A stretch of DNA of 14,997 bases from Candidatus Komeilibacteria bacterium RIFCSPHIGHO2_01_FULL_52_14 (GTDB taxonomy: Bacteria > Patescibacteriota > Patescibacteriia > UBA1558 > 2-01-FULL-52-15). The first letter of the stretch is position 1. Each line of letters starts with the position of its first letter. The translations under genes and the position numbers were made by a program. The DNA is taken from contig MHKK01000062.1 in assembly GCA_001818365.1 (NCBI GenBank), forward strand, positions 1 to 14,997, in the 5' to 3' direction. The notes below the pieces were generated by a model, which saw only the letters and a program-made list of their open reading frames with translations, was not told the DNA's origin and did not search any database. Positions 4,894-11,543 of this stretch are shown one piece after another.

Positions 4894-7090
4894 GATAATA
4901 AAATAGTTTTGGATTCAGCGTCAGCTCGAGCGTAAACGCTACTTGCGTTTCGTTATCCTCGCCAACGACCTGCTGAGCTCCCGAAACGGTTGCCTTGGTC
5001 ACGAACTCTTGCGAGTCCGGGGAATTGAGGAGTTTCAATAATTTCGTAATACTTTCGTAGCTGCTCGCGTGTGAGCTCAAACTGAGCCCCCCGATTGTGG
5101 TCGCTGCGACGCCATCATAATAGACGTCGGGAAGCGTGTATTTCTCAAGCAGAGCAAAGAAATTCGTCCAGTAGATATGCTGCCCCAGCAAGTCACGAAT
5201 GATATTGATGCGCTCTCCGATCGAGGTCATCTGCGGCTCCTGCGTCTCATATACTTGGATATCCCTGCGAAATTTTTCGATCTGCTGATCGATTGCCGCG
5301 GTCCGCTGCTCAAGTTGCATCTGCCATAAGCTTAACCCTCCGTAGACCAACGTGATGACGCCGAGCGCCGCAAGCACTGCTCCGCCCATAACCGCCCAAA
5401 TGTGCGGCCATTTCCGGAGAGCCCACTGTCCGGGTATCAAATTGACGATCCTGGCTTCACTCACAAGGTTGGTAAAATCAACCTTCCCCGGTACATGAAA
5501 CGTTCCTCTGCGGGTTTTCTCTTTTTTTGCCGGCGGTACCGGAATCGGGACCGGCGTCGTGCGCATACTATCGATGCTCTTTGGCAGCGGCTTCATTGTT
5601 GACATTTCAACGGCAGAGGGTATCGGAACCGGCGTCTGGGGTACGGCTGTGCGAACCGGCGGTGCAGGCGGAGCAGGAAACGACGGCTCCTGCATGGGCA
5701 CGGGCCGAATGATCGGAACGGTCTCAGGCATGAATCCTTTCTGAGTGACCACTGCCGGCACCGGTACTGTCGGTGGCGGCGGAACAGGCGCACTTACTCT
5801 TGTCAGCGGTCGGTTCGATACCGACCGGATGACGGTTCTCGCACCTCTACGCCGAAATAATTTCGAAAATAGACGGGCAAAGAATCCCGCTCCCTTTGGT
5901 CTGCCACGTGCAGGAGCAGCTTGTGACACGGGGCGAATGGGCTCCGGTTGTAGCGGTTTCTCGTGAACCGCACCGCCTTGCATAGGAATAGACCTCGATC
6001 TGACGTTCGAAACCCAGGGCACGGGTTTTGCTTCCGCCGGTTTCTTTCTCCAAGAAAACCATTTACGTTTTACTTTTTTGGGTCTCTGTACGGGCTGCTG
6101 TATAGTCAGTGATTCAAATGGAATTGCAGGCGTTAAGGGCATTGAAGGTCGCTCACGAACAGCTGCTGCATCCGAGACCGCCGTTCGTTCGCCCATTCCC
6201 ATCGAAGCAGGTGCAATCGGCGTAAGAGGAAGGGCTCTAAGCGTTGTTGTTCTCTTTCCGCCGAAAAGACCGGCAAACCAGTCCATAAAACCGCTCCTCT
6301 TTTTTTTCGCGATGCGTAGCGGCTCTGGAGCTTTCGGTGGCGCTGCCTGAAACGGTCGCTCGCGCATGAGTGCGGCGACGGAAGCTACCGGTCGCTCCCT
6401 CGTTCTCATTGGCGTCTGCGGAGTTGGCGTAACGGGGAGAGCTGTAAGAGTTTTTGTTTTCTTTCCGCCGAAAAGACCGGCAAACCAGTCCATAAAACCG
6501 CTCCTCTTTTTTTTCGCGATGCGAAGCGTCTCAGGAGCTTTCGGTGGGACCGGCTTCATTGGTTGAGCAGGCCCCTGCGCTATCGGCATTTGCAATGGAG
6601 ATGGCGGCGGAACCGCCAGCCCGGTTTTCTTCTGCAGCAAGCTATAGTGCCTCGCTTCATCAATAGATTCGCTGGAGGGTATCGGAATATCCTGTACAAA
6701 TGGCTGGCCCGGACGGGTGCCTGCCGAGCGTCCTTGCATACCCGCTTCAACTCTCGGGTAGACGTGGTAGCGGGTTTCATCCGGTTTCTGCGGTATTGCA
6801 CCGCCACGCCCCGCTCCTTCCCCGCCGGGCCCGCTCACACCGCTTACGGATTTCTTACTGCCGGACGCCGTAGTCGATGTACCGGCCCCCCAATGCATGC
6901 GTCCGGCCATCGGAATCCAGCCGGGAAGCTTGAGCTCGTCTTTTTCTTTTTTCGGCGCACGAAGTTCCGGGGATGCCGGTGACCGCATGACATACTGCTC
7001 CCGCTCCGCGGATTTTCTCATTTCCTCGGGGAGCAGATTGATGCCCTTATCTTCGAGTTCGTCGTCAGTATTCTTTTTTTTGCCGAACAT
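4871..7090 (-). CDS. pilN: Giant PilN-like protein with a long disordered cytoplasmic insert
   Basis: 739 residues, against about 180-220 for usual PilN. The N-terminus has the PilM-binding signature INLLPEEMR at 17-25. A second, similar box, VNLIPGQ (549-555), lies just before the membrane helix (about 564-589, IWAVMGGAVLAALGVITLVY). After it come a coiled coil (about 590-620) and the PilN ferredoxin-like domain (about 630-730), ending in VAFTLELTLNPKLF (717-730). Between the two boxes lie about 510 residues rich in Pro, Ala, Arg and Ser, predicted disordered. They contain four short aromatic/basic modules: KKKRSGFMDWFAGLFGGK (193-210 and 262-279), KKVKRKWFSWRKK (338-350) and PKGAGFFARLFSKLFRRR (398-415). 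The first two lie in a 69-residue tandem duplication. Position between pilM and pilO, plus both terminal parts, make PilN secure; the role of the insert is unknown. It starts 21 bp after pilM with no Shine-Dalgarno. Confidence 0.88.
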   Translation of the reverse strand: MFGKKKNTDDELEDKGINLLPEEMRKSAEREQYVMRSPASPELRAPKKEKDELKLPGWIPMAGRMHWGAGTSTTASGSKKSVSGVSGPGGEGAGRGGAIPQKPDETRYHVYPRVEAGMQGRSAGTRPGQPFVQDIPIPSSESIDEARHYSLLQKKTGLAVPPPSPLQMPIAQGPAQPMKPVPPKAPETLRIAKKKRSGFMDWFAGLFGGKKTKTLTALPVTPTPQTPMRTRERPVASVAALMRERPFQAAPPKAPEPLRIAKKKRSGFMDWFAGLFGGKRTTTLRALPLTPIAPASMGMGERTAVSDAAAVRERPSMPLTPAIPFESLTIQQPVQRPKKVKRKWFSWRKKPAEAKPVPWVSNVRSRSIPMQGGAVHEKPLQPEPIRPVSQAAPARGRPKGAGFFARLFSKLFRRRGARTVIRSVSNRPLTRVSAPVPPPPTVPVPAVVTQKGFMPETVPIIRPVPMQEPSFPAPPAPPVRTAVPQTPVPIPSAVEMSTMKPLPKSIDSMRTTPVPIPVPPAKKEKTRRGTFHVPGKVDFTNLVSEARIVNLIPGQWALRKWPHIWAVMGGAVLAALGVITLVYGGLSLWQMQLEQRTAAIDQQIEKFRRDIQVYETQEPQMTSIGERINIIRDLLGQHIYWTNFFALLEKYTLPDVYYDGVAATTIGGLSLSSHASSYESITKLLKLLNSPDSQEFVTKATVSGAQQVVGEDNETQVAFTLELTLNPKLFYYHGASQEN
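6253..6316. repeat. Direct repeat copy within pilN (64 bp identical)
   Basis: This block is identical base for base to 6460-6523, at an offset of 207 bp (69 codons, in frame). It encodes the second basic/aromatic module of PilN (RIAKKKRSGFMDWFAGLFGG). Similarity continues with substitutions on both sides, marking an in-frame tandem duplication whose core is conserved while the Pro-rich linkers have diverged. Confidence 0.97.
6460..6523. repeat. Direct repeat copy within pilN (64 bp identical)
   Basis: Partner of 6253-6316. It encodes the first basic/aromatic module of PilN. Both copies contain a run of eight A followed by G on the coding strand (codons AAA AAA AAG). Confidence 0.97.
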
Positions 7091-7111
7091 GGGGATTCGA
7101 CGATGATACGC

Positions 7112-8290
7112 TCAACGAATATTTCTCATTGCAAGACCGATTGAAACCGCCATCTGCGGACCGACGGTATCAAGCAGCGGTTTCAGATCAAGTGGATAAA
7201 TAACGCGATCCCACGGGTTGCCGATGTACACAGGCCGCTGCAACAGTTTTGTCAAATAGGTCGTGAGGTTCGGTAAAAAAGCGGAACCTCCCGACAGCAA
7301 AATCCGATCAACCTGCAAGCTCCCCTGATTTTGATACAGCTCGAATACGTATTGGATCTCGTTGATGATCGGCTGCAAACTGTCCCTGATGGCGTCCGGG
7401 ATGCCGCCACCCTGTTCCTGCATTCGGATGCCGAAGTCGAGTTTAAATTGCTCGGCACGCTCGAAGCTGACGTTCAAACTGTTACTGATTGATTTCGTAA
7501 TGTGGTAGCCGCCGATGTCCAAGCCCCGGTTAAGGACCGGCGCCCCGTTCTCGATAAGACAAATATTGGTTGCCGATGATCCAATGTCGACGATCATGAC
7601 GTTTTCATGCGCGCTGCCGATGAAAGAACGGGAAAGCGCGAATGCCTCGGTCTCGAGACCGAGAAGCCGGAGCTTTGCCTGATCGAATATGTTCATATAG
7701 CGGGCGACGAGCGATTTCGGTGCCGCTGTCAGCAGGATCCGAAGGTTTTTTACCTCCCCTGCTTTTGCCGCACCCTGAGCTGCCTTCTCGGTAACGATGA
7801 CTGCCGCCGCATCCTTTTGTCCTTTTTGGCCTTTCGCCTGTCCGGGTTCCGGAGTTTTCTTCTTGAGCAAAGAACCCACGTTCATCATGAAAAGTTTTTC
7901 GGTCAACGTCGATTTTTCACCCTGCAAAACCTTCCAGTCCAGGTTCATCTCCTCAATGGGCAATGGAATAAATTTCTTTGCTTCCCATTTGATCGCCGTC
8001 GCCAGATCATGCCGCGACATGCGGGGCAAACTGATAATCGAATTGAAAACGGCGAACGTCGGCAACGCCGCTATCGCCTGACTGGTCGTCACTCGCGCCT
8101 TCTGGAGTACCTGCGTGACCAGCGATGCAACGAATGACTGCAATTCTTTGGACTGATCCCGGACAATATCAAACTGCGCCTCTACAAACCCATACGTGAC
8201 GAGTTTCGGTTGCCCTCGATAGTTTTCGAGCTGGGTAATTTTGATACCGGATGTTCCAATATCAATGCCCAAGTAGCTCCGATGTGCCAT
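7112..8290 (-). CDS. pilM: Type IV pilus assembly ATPase-fold protein PilM
   Basis: 392 residues, actin/FtsA-like fold. The phosphate-1 loop is YLGIDIGTSGIK (6-17). Phosphate-2 is IVDIGSSATNI (233-243) and the adenosine loop is LLSGGSAFLPN (331-341). The PilM C-terminal signature AVSIGLAMRN (381-390) is present. IKWEAKKFIPLP (100-111) matches the conserved PilM 'WEaekyiP' segment. PilM forms a cytoplasmic ring, binds the INLLP tail of PilN and links it to PilB/PilT. An insert of about 40 residues rich in Lys, Ala, Gln and Gly (about 142-181) sits in an otherwise standard fold, within the 1C-like region. The gene is first after the 182-bp intergenic gap and follows a good promoter at 8396-8424. 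The ATG at 8290 has no Shine-Dalgarno immediately upstream (CCAACATTTTC). The gene stops with TGA, so TGA is not recoded. Confidence 0.95.
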   Translation of the reverse strand: MAHRSYLGIDIGTSGIKITQLENYRGQPKLVTYGFVEAQFDIVRDQSKELQSFVASLVTQVLQKARVTTSQAIAALPTFAVFNSIISLPRMSRHDLATAIKWEAKKFIPLPIEEMNLDWKVLQGEKSTLTEKLFMMNVGSLLKKKTPEPGQAKGQKGQKDAAAVIVTEKAAQGAAKAGEVKNLRILLTAAPKSLVARYMNIFDQAKLRLLGLETEAFALSRSFIGSAHENVMIVDIGSSATNICLIENGAPVLNRGLDIGGYHITKSISNSLNVSFERAEQFKLDFGIRMQEQGGGIPDAIRDSLQPIINEIQYVFELYQNQGSLQVDRILLSGGSAFLPNLTTYLTKLLQRPVYIGNPWDRVIYPLDLKPLLDTVGPQMAVSIGLAMRNIR

Positions 8291-8330
8291 GAAAATGTTG
8301 GTTTTTCTGTACTGTTTTTACTATTTCACC

Positions 8331-8349
8331 TTGAGCGCCCGTAACTCAA
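8331..8349 (-). other. Inverted repeat in the pilM leader
   Basis: On the minus strand TTGAG and CTCAA flank a 9-base loop (TTACGGGCG). It lies about 40-60 bases upstream of the pilM ATG in the predicted 5' untranslated leader. The stem is only five pairs, so it is at best a weak hairpin. Confidence 0.3.
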
Positions 8350-8358
8350 TAATAGTGC

Positions 8359-8378
8359 GTAAGAATCGATGCTCTTAC
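8359..8378 (-). other. Inverted repeat near the start of the predicted pilM transcript
   Basis: GTAAGA and TCTTAC flank an 8-base loop (GCATCGAT) that is itself partly palindromic. It falls about 10-30 bases downstream of the predicted transcription start. It could be a 5' leader hairpin or an operator-like site; the arm length is too short to be sure. Confidence 0.35.
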
Positions 8379-8395
8379 CTCGAAATTTCTCTATG

Positions 8396-8424
8396 ATTAT
8401 ACCATAAAAAGCACTTGCGGCCAA
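8396..8424 (-). promoter_or_regulatory. Sigma70-type promoter of the pilM operon
   Basis: On the minus strand there is a perfect -10 box TATAAT at 8401-8396, with an extended -10 TGG directly before it. A -35 box TTGGCC (four of six consensus positions) lies at 8424-8419 with an ideal 17-bp spacer. The predicted start is near 8389, giving a leader of about 100 bases before pilM. It is placed in the only sizeable intergenic gap, after the second secreted-protein gene, so it probably drives pilM through pilC. No terminator hairpin was found for the upstream gene, so read-through is possible. Confidence 0.72.
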
Positions 8425-8472
8425 AGACATTTCAACAACCATCCCGCAACTGCTCTGTCCCGTCGATACTTC

Positions 8473-11400
8473 CTACTGACCGGAGGAGAAACGAGGCAAT
8501 GCTTTTGAAAAATCCGTTAGTCCAGTCGGCGGATTCGTCTGAACCCGGCCGTCTGCTTTAAATTGTTCGGCAGGACCTAAGCTACTGCTGTAACTCCGCT
8601 GCAAATTAAACTGTCGTGCGAGTACGGAACCGTTGATGACAAGCGCTGTCGGAGTGGCGCTGTCATTACCGGAACTAAAGCGCCCGCAGCCGTTGGAAGC
8701 GAGCTTCAGTGACGGGCATGTTCCGGAAGAAACGGTGCCAAGCACTATGAATGTGCCCGCAAGTTCCGACACCGTGGGGGCGATTGTTAAATCACCCCGG
8801 ACTATCCACACGAGCGAAGGGATTTCGCGCAAGGTACTGTAGGTACATGAAGCATACGTGACGTTATTCTTAATCTCCAGGTCCCCTTCTACGATAACCA
8901 TTCCTGATCCGGACTGGCCTGTCTGACATCCGATCGTTTTCGCTCCTCCGTCCGCAAGAATCGTGTTGCCTGCCCAATAATAGATCGTGTCGCCGAACAC
9001 ACTTGCAGGTATATCATTGGTTGGTGACTGTCGGAAAACCAGTTTACTTCCGTATTTATTCCTCGGTGTCGGCGTAACTGCATCAATTACTTTTCCGGTT
9101 GAGGTCGCGGTCACGAGCCCCCGATAATCAAGCTTTCCTAAAAGGTTCGTATACGTATCCGGTTGATTGGAGCCGCCGGTGAGGTATCGGGGCAGTCCTC
9201 CCTGTTCCTGGTACGTATATGCCTGTTCGGAGAACCAGTTTTTAATCGTACCGCCGGCCTCAATGAGATATGCGGCGTTGTACTTTGAAACAGGCGGACC
9301 GGCCGGGCTGAAAATATTACCGCCCGAGAGAACGTTCCCACGATACGCCTCGATATACGCCGTACCGCCGGTGTGCTGCGGATTAATCGCGAACCAGCCA
9401 AGGCCCTTATCCTGTCCGCCAGCGGTGCCGCAGGAAGCAGACGCGCACTTCACGTATCGCAATGCCTCTACGGTCACGTCGTAGTAACCGATAGCAGGTG
9501 TGTCGTCAACGGCTAGCTGAACGTGTGAATATTGACCGGTTGTACCGTCGAAATCGACAGTGTTAAGAGAAACTCCTGAGTCACAGGTGAGAGAGCTGCA
9601 CTTTGCGACCTCCAGGTCGCCACCGGCAGCGTCGTAATAACTGATCACCGGCATGCCATCAGCTCCGAGAATAACTGACGTATCTTCTACTATGGCACCG
9701 GTGCCCGGGATGATAGTTCTTGTGCTCTCCGTACACATATTGTTCGTGCAACGCGCGACTTTCAGCTTATCCGCGCCGTTGTAATCAGTATAACTGATGA
9801 TAGGCAGACCATCGGCCACAACCATTGAGATGTTCGAGCCAACGATACCGTCGCTGTCTATGGTTACCGGCGGAAGGAAAGTCGCACACGAGGCCTCCGA
9901 GCACTTCACAAACTTAAGATCTGCCAAAGCGCTATCAGAATAGCTGATAATCGGGAATCCATCGATTGCGTCAAGGGCGATCGAGCTCTCGCGCCCCATA
10001 TCCACACCCGGATCGACTGGTGTCGGGCCAGCACCGGTCGTGCAATCGGTGTCACTGCACTTGAAAACCTCCAACCCCCCGTTGCCGCCATAGTAACTCA
10101 ATACTGCCAGGCCATCCGGGGGTATGATCACTGACGGTTTGCTGTAACCGACGATAAGAGGAGATTCAACGCTCAGGGGCGTACCCGAGGTACTGCAGTC
10201 CGCGTCCCCGCATTTCACGATGGTCATACGGCCGGCAGATTCATTGTAGTATGCGATCACCGGCTTATTATCCGCGCCGATAGCCGCAGCCGTCCGGCTT
10301 ACTCTATCAATGCGTTCCATTAGGCGAGTCGATTTACTTATGCATAACGGATCTCTACATTTCATGACTTTCACGTACCAACTGCTCATGTCATCCGCAT
10401 TCTGCACGTTATATACAAAGAACGGTAAATTGTCCACGGAAGATATTACCATGGACAATCCATCGCCGGAGCTGTTGGTGGCCTGATCGTCAAGTGTCAC
10501 CGGTACATTCGTGAGCGAACCGCTATCCTCATACGCATTATACCCCCACCCGCACATCTCCAATTCTCCCTGGGTATTTTGATTCACGATAACGCCGGTA
10601 TAGCGCGTGCACCCTCGGCAGTATGCCGCATTGCAAACGTTCTTGTCTCTGTTCGATACGCAGCTCCCGCCTTCTTCATGTATCGTGCAGGAAAAGCCGC
10701 TGTTGCCGCAATCCCAACAAAGATAATTCGGATTCGGATTCGTGCTCGGGTCTTCGGCATCCGTGCTCGCGTTCAGACAAGCCCGGCACTTGCCCGTTGC
10801 CGAATCGCACCCCATGCAGCCAAATACCGTGTTCGAGAGAGGGGACACTGCGTCCGTGGCAGACGGGAATGAAACATAACTTTTGGCCGGGTCACCAGCG
10901 CTCCACAGGGAGAGTATGCTTGCCCGCCGGGTCGCGGCTAAACTTGCCTCCCACGCACCGCCGTTATACGCCGGGCTGTCAAGATAATAGAAATCGAGCT
11001 GGCACGACTCTGTTCCGGGACAATCACTATTCAGTTGACAGGTGGTCGAGTACGTCGTCGAGCAATGCGCGCGCTTTTTAATTTCAACTCCCGATGTGCT
11101 GAGATCACCGCATGCCGCATTCACCGAGCTGTCGCACTGATAGGTTGAGCCGTTTCCGCCGTTAAAACAAAGCCAGCCATAAGCGGATGACCAGGCGCAG
11201 CCTTGTAGATAATCCCCCTGGCCGTCCAAAATATTACCCGCTCCTCCCAAATTGAGATCGAGGCCGTATTGTTTGTTTACCGAAGCGGCATCACATTGAT
11301 TCTCGAGCTGCGCATCGTTATCAAAATCATTCAAACAGCTCATGCTGGTCCACCCGGCTCCGATCTTGTCAGCAGTCCAGCCCGTCGGCTGGAATGCATT

Positions 11401-11538
11401 CCAGATCCATCCGCGCGCGTCATCGGATGGGCCCGGCGCGCCATAACCGACATAAAATGACGCACCCAATAAGACGATCACCGACACGATGAATGTAATC
11501 GGTACAAAGGGGCGATAGGTTATACGAAAAAACATCAT
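8473..11538 (-). CDS. Large secreted Cys-rich protein with seven propeller-like repeats
   Basis: Numbered from the GTG at 11553, 1026 residues; I prefer the ATG at 11538 (residue 6), which leaves 5 bp after the previous stop, giving about 1021. A signal/anchor segment lies at about 16-36 (VPITFIVSVIVLLGASFYVG). Next come a Trp/Cys-rich region (47-345) with GWIWNA and CAWSSAYGWLCF modules and a CQLNSDCPGTESC cluster. Seven repeats follow at about 350-710, each with a 'G-[FL]-P-[VI]-I-S-Y' strand and a CxxxxC pair. First cysteines fall at 399, 448, 499, 551, 602, 652 and 703. After a GLGWFAINP module (717-725) comes a C-terminal domain (about 730-1026), including VWIVRGDLTI, LVINGSVLARQFNLQRSY and TDFSKALPRF. 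I recall such C-termini from CPR proteins but cannot verify this. Role inferred: surface or pilus-linked adhesin. The function is not established. Confidence 0.8.
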   Translation of the reverse strand: MMFFRITYRPFVPITFIVSVIVLLGASFYVGYGAPGPSDDARGWIWNAFQPTGWTADKIGAGWTSMSCLNDFDNDAQLENQCDAASVNKQYGLDLNLGGAGNILDGQGDYLQGCAWSSAYGWLCFNGGNGSTYQCDSSVNAACGDLSTSGVEIKKRAHCSTTYSTTCQLNSDCPGTESCQLDFYYLDSPAYNGGAWEASLAATRRASILSLWSAGDPAKSYVSFPSATDAVSPLSNTVFGCMGCDSATGKCRACLNASTDAEDPSTNPNPNYLCWDCGNSGFSCTIHEEGGSCVSNRDKNVCNAAYCRGCTRYTGVIVNQNTQGELEMCGWGYNAYEDSGSLTNVPVTLDDQATNSSGDGLSMVISSVDNLPFFVYNVQNADDMSSWYVKVMKCRDPLCISKSTRLMERIDRVSRTAAAIGADNKPVIAYYNESAGRMTIVKCGDADCSTSGTPLSVESPLIVGYSKPSVIIPPDGLAVLSYYGGNGGLEVFKCSDTDCTTGAGPTPVDPGVDMGRESSIALDAIDGFPIISYSDSALADLKFVKCSEASCATFLPPVTIDSDGIVGSNISMVVADGLPIISYTDYNGADKLKVARCTNNMCTESTRTIIPGTGAIVEDTSVILGADGMPVISYYDAAGGDLEVAKCSSLTCDSGVSLNTVDFDGTTGQYSHVQLAVDDTPAIGYYDVTVEALRYVKCASASCGTAGGQDKGLGWFAINPQHTGGTAYIEAYRGNVLSGGNIFSPAGPPVSKYNAAYLIEAGGTIKNWFSEQAYTYQEQGGLPRYLTGGSNQPDTYTNLLGKLDYRGLVTATSTGKVIDAVTPTPRNKYGSKLVFRQSPTNDIPASVFGDTIYYWAGNTILADGGAKTIGCQTGQSGSGMVIVEGDLEIKNNVTYASCTYSTLREIPSLVWIVRGDLTIAPTVSELAGTFIVLGTVSSGTCPSLKLASNGCGRFSSGNDSATPTALVINGSVLARQFNLQRSYSSSLGPAEQFKADGRVQTNPPTGLTDFSKALPRFSSGQ

Positions 11539-11543
11539 AGTTG

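Noticed and set aside
6301..6514. AAA AAA AAG runs in the two pilN repeats as programmed frameshift or phase-variation sites
   Set aside because: The heptamer is in the right frame and followed by AGGAGC, as at dnaX, but no downstream structure or meaningful alternate-frame product was identified, and Lys-rich modules produce such runs naturally.
8425..8472. Terminator between the second propeller gene and pilM
   Set aside because: No GC-rich stem followed by a T run was found after the stop at 8473.
11500..11538. Type IV prepilin leader in the second propeller protein
   Set aside because: The N-terminus has a basic, hydrophobic segment but no Gly followed by Phe and Glu at position 5, so it reads as an ordinary signal or anchor.
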